A DNA stretch of 64,000 bases from Rickettsiales bacterium (GTDB lineage: Bacteria; Pseudomonadota; Alphaproteobacteria; Rickettsiales; JAJNBL01): the NCBI GenBank assembly GCA_021156175.1, contig JAJNBL010000005.1, forward strand, positions 62,001 through 126,000, read 5' to 3'. Every line of letters begins with the position of its first letter. Positions within the stretch are counted from its first letter, which is position 1. The translations under genes were made by a program, and so were the position numbers. This document shows, in pieces, positions 17,654 to 25,749 of this stretch. A model generated the notes under the pieces. That model was given only the letters and a program-made list of their open reading frames with translations. It searched no databases and was not told the origin of the DNA.

Positions 17654-20047
17654 TTAGGCAGTGAGCGTTTCGCCGGATAATCCAAGATAGATTTCCTCCG
17701 TCACCAACGGCAACAAAGGCGCCGAAGTTTGGCAGATAATCATAAGCACGGTATAAAGCGTATCATACGCCGCCTGCTTATCTGCATCTTTCTCTTCACG
17801 CCAAAAACGCTCACGCGAACGGCGAATATACCAATTATTCAAGACCTCAAAAAAGCCTTCAATTGCATGGCACGCCGTTGGCGTGTCATAGGCATCCAAT
17901 GAGCGCTCAACTGTCTCAACCACTTCCCGCGTTTTAGCAAGGATATAGCGATCCATTAGGTTCGCACTATCGGTACGGTATTGCGCTTTAATCCCATCGC
18001 TATTCGCATAAAGCACGAAAAAGTTATAGGCATTCCAAAGCGGTTTAATTACCAGACGAAGCGTCTCGCGGATCGCATTGCCTTCCTTATCGATTTGCAA
18101 TTCACCGCCTTGCATAATCGGGGATGACATCATAAACCACCGCATCGCATCGGCACCATATTGCTTAAAAATATCCTGCGGATCAGGATAATTCTGCAAG
18201 CGTTTGGAAAGCTTTTGTCCATCTTCCGCGAGTACCACGCCGTGGCAAATGACATTTTTAAACGGCGGACGATCAAAGAGCGCAGTCGAAAGTACCATCA
18301 GCGTATAGAACCAGCCCCGCGTTTGTGCGACATACTCCACGATGAAATCAGCAGGAAAATGGCTCTCAAACCACTCCTTGTTTTCAAACGGATAATGCGC
18401 CTGCGCATACGGCATTGAACCGGATTCAAACCAGCAATCAAGCACGTCTTCCACGCGTCGCAACGTATATTTTGGATCCATAGGATCGGGCTTGGTCAGC
18501 GTATCGATAAATGGACGGTGGAGGTCTTCCACCTTTGTACCAAAAAATGCCTCGAGTTCTGGAATTGAACCAAATACATACAACTCTTTATTGTTCGGAT
18601 TATCTGATTTCCAAATCGGCACAGGGCAACCCCAGAAACGGTTCCGGGTAATCGACCAATCGCGCGCATTCTCCAACCACTTCCCAAACAAACCATCTTT
18701 GATATGGCCAGGGATCCAGTTAATCTGCTGGTTGAGTTCCACCATGCGATCTTTGAAATCCGTCACGCGCACATACCAGCTCGGCACAGCTTTATAAATC
18801 AGCGGCGTATCGGTACGCCAGCAATGCGGATAGTTATGGATATACTGATCCGTCTTCAACCACGCGCCAATCGTCTTCAAATATTTGATGATGTCGTCAT
18901 TGGTATCAAATACCTGGCGGCCTTCGTAATCCGGAACTTCCGCAGTAAACTTTCCGCCGGAATCCACGGGGCACACTAATTTGATGTCATGCGCATCGCA
19001 GGCCGCTTGGTCGTCCTCACCAAAACCTGGCGCAAGATGCACCACGCCTGTACCATCCCCTTCCTCGACAAAATCCGCAGCCAATATTTTGAATGCGTTT
19101 TTGGTGTCTTTAAAGTACGGAAAGAGTGGTTCGTAAGAGAGGCCTACAAGCGCAGCACCTTCTAACGTGCCAGCACTCTCAACTGTACCTAAATCTTTCT
19201 CATAGGCTTTAATCGAACTCGCTGCGAGGATATAACACACGCCTTCTTTCACGATACACGCATACTCAATTCCCTTCCCGATCCCTAGCGCCAAATTACT
19301 CGGCAATGTCCAAGGGGTGGTCGTCCAGGCAAGGAGTTTATAACTCGAACAGCCGTCCGGAGCGCCTTTGGGTTTTTCTTTCAAGGTGAATGCGACCGTC
19401 ACCGCCTTACTCGTCTTCTCCCGATACGCATTATCCATGCGGGTCTCGAAGTTCGACAGCGGGGTTTCGCACGCCCAGGAATAAGGCATCACGCGCATTG
19501 CTTCGTAAAGCAGCCCTTTCTTATAAAGCTCCTTAAAGGCCCAGAGGACGGACTCCATATAATTGGTGTCCATCGTCTTATAGCCGCCTTCGAAATCCAC
19601 CCAACGCGCTTGGCGGTTGACGTAAGCTTCCCACTCATGGGCATATTTCATCACCGAAGTGCGGCAATGGTCATTGAATTTATCAATCCCGAATTCTTTG
19701 ATTTGTGCTCGGCCCGAAACGCCAAGCTCTTTCTCCGCACCCATTTCTGCAGGCAATCCATGGCAATCCCATCCGAATTTCCGCTCGACTTTCTTGCCTT
19801 TCATGGTCTGATAACGGGCAAAGACGTCTTTCACATAGCCGGTAAGCAAGTGACCATAATGGGGCAATCCATTGGCAAACGGAGGGCCATCATAGAAAAT
19901 GAACTCGTTGTTATTCGCACCCTTCTTGGCCGGACGATGGTCAATTGAGGCCTGAAATGTGCCTTCTTGTTGCCAACGGCTTTGAGCAGCTTCTTCGAGC
20001 TTTGAAAAATCAGGGCTGGATTGTACATCCGGATAAGGTTTAGTCAT
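17654..20047 (-). CDS. ileS: IleS, isoleucyl-tRNA synthetase, C-terminally truncated
   Basis: Charges tRNA-Ile. The class I motifs are present: PPFANGLPHYGHLL with HYGH at residues 63-66 and KLSKR at 612-616, in the eukaryotic-like form (KLSKRLQNYPDP) also known from Rickettsiales. The editing domain (AWTTTPWTLPSNLAL, GTGVVHLAPGFGEDD) is intact. The anticodon-binding helices begin (WYIRRSRERFW) but the frame ends at residue 797 with LGLSGETLTA, whereas this type is normally about 1,050-1,090 long. The missing C-terminal region is not in another frame: only 73 bases separate the stop from rnj. AAGGA precedes the ATG. Whether the product works is open. Confidence 0.9.
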   Translation of the reverse strand: MTKPYPDVQSSPDFSKLEEAAQSRWQQEGTFQASIDHRPAKKGANNNEFIFYDGPPFANGLPHYGHLLTGYVKDVFARYQTMKGKKVERKFGWDCHGLPAEMGAEKELGVSGRAQIKEFGIDKFNDHCRTSVMKYAHEWEAYVNRQARWVDFEGGYKTMDTNYMESVLWAFKELYKKGLLYEAMRVMPYSWACETPLSNFETRMDNAYREKTSKAVTVAFTLKEKPKGAPDGCSSYKLLAWTTTPWTLPSNLALGIGKGIEYACIVKEGVCYILAASSIKAYEKDLGTVESAGTLEGAALVGLSYEPLFPYFKDTKNAFKILAADFVEEGDGTGVVHLAPGFGEDDQAACDAHDIKLVCPVDSGGKFTAEVPDYEGRQVFDTNDDIIKYLKTIGAWLKTDQYIHNYPHCWRTDTPLIYKAVPSWYVRVTDFKDRMVELNQQINWIPGHIKDGLFGKWLENARDWSITRNRFWGCPVPIWKSDNPNNKELYVFGSIPELEAFFGTKVEDLHRPFIDTLTKPDPMDPKYTLRRVEDVLDCWFESGSMPYAQAHYPFENKEWFESHFPADFIVEYVAQTRGWFYTLMVLSTALFDRPPFKNVICHGVVLAEDGQKLSKRLQNYPDPQDIFKQYGADAMRWFMMSSPIMQGGELQIDKEGNAIRETLRLVIKPLWNAYNFFVLYANSDGIKAQYRTDSANLMDRYILAKTREVVETVERSLDAYDTPTACHAIEGFFEVLNNWYIRRSRERFWREEKDADKQAAYDTLYTVLMIICQTSAPLLPLVTEEIYLGLSGETLTA

Positions 20048-20081
20048 GGGCTTTTCCTTAAAGGTTCTTTAAGAAATCGGG

Positions 20082-20109
20082 ATCATACAGGATAATACAC
20101 CGGTTGCAA
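20082..20109 (-). promoter_or_regulatory. Sigma-70-like promoter for ileS
   Basis: On the minus strand TTGCAA and TATGAT are separated by 16 bases, about 35 bases before the ileS start codon. The -10 matches the consensus at five of six positions and the -35 at four. It is the only well-spaced pair I see in this divergent gap of about 113 bases; the ankyrin gene on the other side has no clear promoter or ribosome site. Confidence 0.5.
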
Positions 20110-20160
20110 CGCTTTCGGTAGGGTAAAAATGAGGGCTAAAACCTAGGTTACGTACATTAT

Positions 20161-20862
20161 ATGCCTATATCCACACGATCGCGCGCGCATCTCATCGGAT
20201 TTTCCTTAGTATTTTGGGCTTTCTATGGCTTTCATCCCCTTCTTTCGGAGGCGAACAACCCCATCGCCGCCCGGACACGGCTTCATGAAGCCGCAGCCCA
20301 TGGGGATATGGAAATCATCAATATCATCTTAGAGAAGGAAAAAGATGTTGATATAGATGCCGCCGATATGGATGGACGAACAGCACTTCATGAAGCCACC
20401 ATTGCGGGATATATCGAAATCATGAAGCTGCTCCTTGAGAAAAAAGCAAATATAGAAGAGCCAAGCTACTCAGGAAAACGTGCACTCCATTGGGCAGTGG
20501 TAACTGATCAAAAAGAAGCGGAACAATTCCTCATTGAAAAAGGCGCTAATATTGAGGCAGGCGATATGCTGGGTTATACTCCACTCCATCTTGCAGTGGA
20601 TGCCCAATATCTCGATATGGTCAATTTACTAATCTTACAGAAAGCCAATATTCAAGCAACATCCACTGACAAAATAACACCGCTTCACCTAGCAGCGAGA
20701 AGAAATAACCCTGCCCTCATTAAACGTCTCCTGGAAGCAGGGGCGGATCCTCAAGCAGAAGATATACACGAGAAGAACCCTCTGGATTATCTTAATGAGA
20801 ATGCTACTCCTGATCCTGATGCCGTGCGACTGCTAACGCTTCATGTTAAAGAAGTAAAATAG
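20161..20862 (+). CDS. Exported ankyrin-repeat protein
   Basis: An N-terminal signal peptide is likely (positive residues, then a hydrophobic stretch to about residue 28). Five ankyrin repeats follow over residues 38-225: TRLHEAAAHGDMEIINI, GRTALHEATIAGYIEIMKLL, KRALHWAVVTDQKEAEQFL, GYTPLHLAVDAQYLDMVNLL and ITPLHLAARRNNPALIKRLL. The product is thus a protein-binding scaffold in the periplasm or outside the cell. No ribosome site stands out before the ATG. It converges with the flagellar operon across a shared terminator. The partner is unknown. Confidence 0.85.
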   Translation: MPISTRSRAHLIGFSLVFWAFYGFHPLLSEANNPIAARTRLHEAAAHGDMEIINIILEKEKDVDIDAADMDGRTALHEATIAGYIEIMKLLLEKKANIEEPSYSGKRALHWAVVTDQKEAEQFLIEKGANIEAGDMLGYTPLHLAVDAQYLDMVNLLILQKANIQATSTDKITPLHLAARRNNPALIKRLLEAGADPQAEDIHEKNPLDYLNENATPDPDAVRLLTLHVKEVK

Positions 20863-20865
20863 AAA

Positions 20866-20886
20866 AAGGGAGCCTGAAGCCCCCTT
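20866..20886. terminator. Terminator between ankyrin gene and fliW
   Basis: An 8 bp stem with one mismatch, AAGGGAGC / GCCCCCTT, and a five-base loop. On the minus strand it is followed by TTTTT, so it is most convincing as the end of the flagellar operon, 30 bases after the fliW stop. On the plus strand the tract is only TTCTT, so termination of the ankyrin gene is weaker. Confidence 0.6.
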
Positions 20887-20916
20887 CTTGAAGAGTATGT
20901 ATGATGTCACTGAAAA

Positions 20917-21426
20917 CTACTCACTTAGGTAGTGACGCACTTCATAGCGATTACTCATGAAGATATACTGTGCAGCCAGTTTGTTTTTCACATCCACCAT
21001 CACAGGCGCCCGTGTGTTTACCGAAAGCTTCACGGAATCCAGACCTTTATGAACAGATGTAATCAAAAGGAGCAGCAAGTCTTCATGATGAATGGCAAGC
21101 GCCTCACAGGCTTCTTCGATATCTTTCCGGTCGATGAGCGAGTTATCTATTGCAAGCGGTAATACCACAAATGACAGAGATTTTTCTTCCAATGATTGGA
21201 GCAGCTCAAACTGATCTAATTTTACGGCATCCGGAAGATCACTAATGCAATAATGATGCTGCTCAGGAATCCCTGCAAGTCCATAAGGGAAGAATACCCT
21301 GTTCTTTTCGGTTACTTTGACAGGCCCGAAACGGCTTTCCAACGTCAGTTCTTCATCGATAATACTACGTTCCGTGCGAACCATAATACGTGCTTCGGCG
21401 GTGCTTACGCTTTGGTTAGGTGACAT
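20917..21426 (-). CDS. fliW: FliW, flagellar assembly factor
   Basis: FliW binds flagellin and, in species that have it, the translational regulator CsrA, linking flagellin level to translation. The sequence has the family's SRFGPVKVTEKNRVFFPYGLAGIPEQHHY start, the LQSLEEKSLSFVVLPL segment and a DVKNKLAAQYIF end. Length 169 is slightly long because of an N-terminal extension. AGGAG lies nine bases before the ATG. It is the last gene of the flgI-flgJ-flgN-flgK-flgL-fliW operon. No csrA or flagellin gene lies in the window. Confidence 0.9.
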   Translation of the reverse strand: MSPNQSVSTAEARIMVRTERSIIDEELTLESRFGPVKVTEKNRVFFPYGLAGIPEQHHYCISDLPDAVKLDQFELLQSLEEKSLSFVVLPLAIDNSLIDRKDIEEACEALAIHHEDLLLLLITSVHKGLDSVKLSVNTRAPVMVDVKNKLAAQYIFMSNRYEVRHYLSE

Positions 21427-21493
21427 ACACTTACTCTCCTGTTTGTGTTATCGTACAAAATCTTTCTTAAAAAAATAAAAACTTATAAACCAA

Positions 21494-22411
21494 TTACTTC
21501 AGATAGTTCATCAGTGATAATTGTGAAATCCGTGAGAAAGCCATGAACGAGGCCTGCAACACGGTTTGGTTAACAGAAAGCAATATCGTTGCACCGGGAA
21601 TATCCGTGTCCATCACCTGCCCAATCGCATCTTCTACCAGTAATCTGTAGTCCTCATGCCCTGTATTTACCCGTTCAATGGTAGATACATCGTTCGCTGC
21701 ATCCGTCTTTAAAGCGATCAATCCGCTGATCGCGTCATTGATCATCACAAGTGCTTTCTCATAATCCTCATTATTGCTTGTTTCATTCCCCCTTTTAGCA
21801 AGATGCACAGCTCCGATAAGTTGCTGAAATGCAGGATCATCCGCCGTAGTGCCATAACTAATTTCTAACGTAGTTGTAATCCGTGCAGTAAAGTTGACGC
21901 TATCGCCGTCGTAATAGTAAGCTGTTGGCTTACCTTCACTATTAAGATTGGTGCTTGAGGTAATATTACCCACGGCAGGGAGGTCCGTTTTTGACCCAGC
22001 AAAAATATACCGGCCTGCAACGTTCGTATTTAATTCCCCTTTGATCTGCCCGAGGGTGCTTGCCACAATCTCTTGCATTGGGAGAGTGTTCCCACCAGGG
22101 CTGCGTTGCACGATTAAGGTATTACGGAAATCTTCTGCAAGTTTAACGATGTTATCCATCGCCGCACTTGTCGCAAGCAAGCGTGTGGAGATCACTTTAT
22201 TGTTCTGAAGAAAATTATTCGATTCGCGTAACTGGCCCTGGAATGCGAGCACCCGCTCAATATTTCCACCTTCACTTAAACCACGGAAATCTGAGACGCG
22301 TTTACCACTAGAGATTTGACTGTTCAGTTCTCCCACTGCAGCCATGTTCCTGGTGATATTATTCAGGTTCTGGGTATGTATGGATATCGTACTTACACGT
22401 GAAATTGCCAT
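21494..22411 (-). CDS. flgL: FlgL, hook-filament junction protein (HAP3)
   Basis: A flagellin-like protein joining the filament to FlgK. N-terminal ISRVSTISIHTQNLNNITRN and the heptad-rich QISSGKRVSDFRGLSEGG segment match the D0/D1 region; the C-terminal helix (DTDIPGATILLSVNQTVLQ, then ASFMAFSRISQLSLMNYL) ends the coiled coil. Length 305 is normal. It is exported by the flagellar type III apparatus, so no Sec signal is expected. It starts 16 bases after the flgK stop. Confidence 0.93.
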   Translation of the reverse strand: MAISRVSTISIHTQNLNNITRNMAAVGELNSQISSGKRVSDFRGLSEGGNIERVLAFQGQLRESNNFLQNNKVISTRLLATSAAMDNIVKLAEDFRNTLIVQRSPGGNTLPMQEIVASTLGQIKGELNTNVAGRYIFAGSKTDLPAVGNITSSTNLNSEGKPTAYYYDGDSVNFTARITTTLEISYGTTADDPAFQQLIGAVHLAKRGNETSNNEDYEKALVMINDAISGLIALKTDAANDVSTIERVNTGHEDYRLLVEDAIGQVMDTDIPGATILLSVNQTVLQASFMAFSRISQLSLMNYLK

Positions 22412-22426
22412 ATATTTTCCCTATAA

Positions 22427-24844
22427 TTAACCTACAAGTGCCAACAAATCATCAAAAAGTTCTTTTACAATATTTATAATCCGGGAAGACGCCGAATACG
22501 TATTTTGGAAGAGAATGGTGTTCGCCAACTCTTCATCAATATTTACTCCACTTCCCGCCTGGAAACGCTCTTGATACGAATCCCTAAACAAATTTTGTTG
22601 CGTTAAATTATCGCTTGCGCGCAATGCTTTTGTAGAGCTTAGCGCGATGATATCCCCTGTGTAATCACTCAATGTTCCAGAGGTAGCAGGCAACGTTCCA
22701 GCCGATGCAAAAGCGATACTGGCTCCGCGTAAATTCGCTAAGCGCGAGACGGTCTGGTTACTTGAGCTCCCCACTTCATAGGTATAGATTGCAGTATCAT
22801 CATCAAATGGCTGTGCAGAAAGCGTTAAATCCCCCATACTAATCAGGTTAGGATTATCCAAGATATCTTCACGAACATGAAGATTGATTGCGCTATTCTT
22901 CAGCGTATCATTACGGACAAAGAAATCATTCAATTCAAAGAAATGAGAGAAACCCCGGTTGGTGGCAACGATAGCCCTATCAGTAGAACTTCCTACCTCC
23001 TTGCTATCCATCTCATCCATTGCCACACCATAATCGCTGTTGGTGGCGCGAATGCGTAAGAAACCTGGTTCATTTGGATCCGTGATAGTATTCCCATCTG
23101 CATCCACAATTTCCGCATAAGCCAAACGTTGACCACCAGGAGATGGGATAATCTCAGCATTTCCTGTTCCAGAAATTGCACTTGCAGCAACACGCTGGTT
23201 ACGTAATCCTGGGCCAGTAGCAGGTACGCCATTACCAATGGTAAATGTCAATGTATCGTTATACGATTCATTACCATTCTGCACCAAAACATTCACCGTA
23301 ATCGTATAAGGCACATCCGGCGCACCACCGGTATCCGTGAAACTCACATTAAAATCAGATCCTGTGCGCGTCCTATCGCCTGCCTCAATAGTAAAAGGTG
23401 TGTTGGAGAAGGTAGCTGCGGCACCTACCGCATTACTATCCGTAACAGTGACACCTTGTATCGTCACAATGGCATCCTTAGCGGAAGCATTATCGAGTTC
23501 CAAATCAAAGGAAACCGTATTGCCCGTGCTGATATTATCACTCTTCATCGCGAGCTTGATGTCCGTGAGAGGCCCAAGTGTCGCACGAGGCTGTGGCGGG
23601 CCATAATAGTAATTAATCTCGTCGATAATATCCTGAACGGTTGGGCTTCCTGCACCATATCCACTTTCAATCGCTCCAAGATCAAGCGTAAGCGGCCGAT
23701 AACCACTTTCCCCATCATAAGGGCTAGGAATGGGACGTCCGGTTTCATCGAGCAACGCAATCCTTACTTCACCTGTAAAATCATGCTGTTCATTCGCGAA
23801 TACTTCACGCGTACCGATCACATCATTACGTGAAGGCAACCCGGTACCATCATTATGAATTGCATTAAAGGCATCGCGGAAACTTGCCGCCAAATTATCA
23901 AGCTGTGCCAATATTCGAGGAATCTCAATATCCCGCATATCGGTCAGCGCACGGACTTTTCCGCCCTTTGCCGCGTTGGTAATATCTGAACTCACACCTG
24001 AACTTACTAGCACTTCCGGTTGCCCTACACGGGTTCCATCCTCGCGAACGCTATAAACCATCGCAGCGGACAAAGTGCTTCCATTAACAAAGGATTCTGC
24101 ACTTCCTACACCTGGATAATCAATTTCACGTCGGAATGTATCAAGCAAGGTTACCCCGCTAGAGGTAGAAATATTCACCCGCCCATCCGATTGCTCGAAC
24201 ACATCGATGTTTATCTTCTCTGCAAGTGCCGTAATAATTTGTTGGCGTTGTTCCACAAGATCGAGCGGAGCATTGCTACCATTTGTGTAGGCATCTTTGA
24301 TTGCATTGTTCAAATTATAGATACGATTGATATCGTTATTGATCGAGCTGAAAGTAGAACGCAGCTCCTTATCCGCACTTAAGCGCAACTCTTCAAGCTT
24401 GCGTGCTGTCGTAGAAATTTGATCCGCCAAAAGATCACCTTGTGTCACTGTATCCAAACGCACGGAAGGCAATTCTGTATTGGTTGAGAGTGTTCTCAGA
24501 GAGTTAAAGAAACTATCGATAAACACATTGAGGCTGTTATCTGCACTCGGTTTTCCAAGAATATCCTGAATGCGGGTGTAATACGCATCCGTGTGGTTTG
24601 CAAACCCAACATTTCCAAGCTGTTTGGTTATTTGTGAAACGAGCAGGGCATCCACATTTCTGCGCACATCCCCAACATTCACCCCTTGGCTTATGCCCCC
24701 TTGCACTTCGGAGGTTTGTATGGCAATACGGCGCGCATAACCTTCCGTATTGGCGTTCGCGATATTATTGGAAATAACGTTCAAGTTTTGCTGACTAGCC
24801 CTTAAGCCCGTCAATGCGATATTCATGGCTTGATCAAGTGTCAT
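22427..24844 (-). CDS. flgK: FlgK, hook-filament junction protein (HAP1), enlarged
   Basis: The N-terminus (ALTGLRASQQNLNVISNNIANANTEGYARR) and C-terminus (LANTILFQNTYSASSRIINIVKELFDDLL) are the conserved FlgK D0/D1 helices. At 805 residues it is about 250 longer than E. coli FlgK. The extra sequence lies in the middle (roughly residues 420-590) and looks like an Ig-like beta domain (VSFDLELDNASAKDAIVTIQ, YTITVNVLVQNGNESYND). Surface-exposed domains of FlgK are known to vary. Same operon as flgL. Confidence 0.93.
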   Translation of the reverse strand: MTLDQAMNIALTGLRASQQNLNVISNNIANANTEGYARRIAIQTSEVQGGISQGVNVGDVRRNVDALLVSQITKQLGNVGFANHTDAYYTRIQDILGKPSADNSLNVFIDSFFNSLRTLSTNTELPSVRLDTVTQGDLLADQISTTARKLEELRLSADKELRSTFSSINNDINRIYNLNNAIKDAYTNGSNAPLDLVEQRQQIITALAEKINIDVFEQSDGRVNISTSSGVTLLDTFRREIDYPGVGSAESFVNGSTLSAAMVYSVREDGTRVGQPEVLVSSGVSSDITNAAKGGKVRALTDMRDIEIPRILAQLDNLAASFRDAFNAIHNDGTGLPSRNDVIGTREVFANEQHDFTGEVRIALLDETGRPIPSPYDGESGYRPLTLDLGAIESGYGAGSPTVQDIIDEINYYYGPPQPRATLGPLTDIKLAMKSDNISTGNTVSFDLELDNASAKDAIVTIQGVTVTDSNAVGAAATFSNTPFTIEAGDRTRTGSDFNVSFTDTGGAPDVPYTITVNVLVQNGNESYNDTLTFTIGNGVPATGPGLRNQRVAASAISGTGNAEIIPSPGGQRLAYAEIVDADGNTITDPNEPGFLRIRATNSDYGVAMDEMDSKEVGSSTDRAIVATNRGFSHFFELNDFFVRNDTLKNSAINLHVREDILDNPNLISMGDLTLSAQPFDDDTAIYTYEVGSSSNQTVSRLANLRGASIAFASAGTLPATSGTLSDYTGDIIALSSTKALRASDNLTQQNLFRDSYQERFQAGSGVNIDEELANTILFQNTYSASSRIINIVKELFDDLLALVG

Positions 24845-24880
24845 ATGTCGTTCCCTGTCTCTCTATGCCCTGAACACTGT

Positions 24881-25375
24881 TTATATTTGCTCACTAAATG
24901 CGATGGGAGGAATACTTACCGAATCCCCTCGCGTACCTTTTGGGTTATAGCCTGTCTGCGTTTCCAGATGTTCCTGGAGCGCATTGCTCACGGCTTCCAC
25001 CACTCTTTCATTGATCGCGCGGACTTTAATAAGCTCGAGCTGATTCTCTTGCGTCACTTGCTCAAACAAAACAAACAACGCCTTGAGTTCTTGTTGTTTT
25101 GGTAAGAACAAGGATTTCAATGCCCCTTGCTCCCGATGCAGACGCGCCTTATAGAGTTCAAGAATCGAGGTAAGGCTGTCTTTTTCTTCTTGGAGTGCTT
25201 TGAGTTTTGACACTTCCCGTTTACGTAAATACGCAGTCTCAAATGAGAGCAACTCTGTTAAACGTGCGATAACAGAGATCATGTTATCAATTTCGGTAGA
25301 CCACTCCACCGCCTGTCCTTCTTTTTCATTGCTCGTCAATTTATCGAGCAGTGCCAGCGTTTGTAGAGTTTTCAT
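24881..25375 (-). CDS. flgN: FlgN-like flagellar export chaperone
   Basis: A 164-residue helical protein with heptad patterns throughout (IDNMISVIARLTELLSFETAYLRKRE, then LQEEKDSLTSILELYKARL), the pattern of FlgN, the chaperone for FlgK and FlgL. Sequence identity in the family is low; position directly before flgK and coiled-coil content are the main support. AGGAGG lies ten bases before the ATG, inside the end of the flgJ-like gene, which it overlaps by 35 bases. Confidence 0.75.
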   Translation of the reverse strand: MKTLQTLALLDKLTSNEKEGQAVEWSTEIDNMISVIARLTELLSFETAYLRKREVSKLKALQEEKDSLTSILELYKARLHREQGALKSLFLPKQQELKALFVLFEQVTQENQLELIKVRAINERVVEAVSNALQEHLETQTGYNPKGTRGDSVSIPPIAFSEQI

Positions 25376-25733
25376 GACTCTCTGCCTCCTGTAATTTTAA
25401 AATCTCTTTTTGCACATGATCGGCAATCCCGACACCACCACGCTCAGTAAGTATTTTTGAGTACTCATCAATCATATACGAGCGATAGATATTTTCCGAA
25501 GCACCACCACCAAACATCGGGTCTGTGCTCACCCCTTCAAACATGTGGCTTAACATCTGGGAAAGGAAAATCGCTTCAAATTCCTTACCAGCAGTAAGCG
25601 CATCGGTTTCATTAGGGGCGGCAGGATCGTTTAACGCAGCAAGTCCTTTGCTGGCTTTATCCATACGGCTCTGGCCTGCAATCCCCAGCGCAGCATTCAA
25701 GTTATTATTAAGATAGCGAGCGTCATCGACCAT
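25341..25733 (-). CDS. flgJ: FlgJ-type rod-binding protein (N-terminal domain only)
   Basis: The product matches the rod-binding domain of FlgJ: AGKEFEAIFLSQMLSHMFEG, then DPMFGGGASENIYRSYMIDEYSKILTERGGVGIADHVQKEIL. At 130 residues it lacks the C-terminal muramidase of enterobacterial FlgJ, as is common in alphaproteobacteria, where a separate lytic enzyme is used. It follows flgI after 16 bases and overlaps the start of flgN, suggesting translational coupling. Confidence 0.87.
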   Translation of the reverse strand: MVDDARYLNNNLNAALGIAGQSRMDKASKGLAALNDPAAPNETDALTAGKEFEAIFLSQMLSHMFEGVSTDPMFGGGASENIYRSYMIDEYSKILTERGGVGIADHVQKEILKLQEAESHENSTNAGTAR

Positions 25734-25749
25734 GATCGAATAATCCTAA

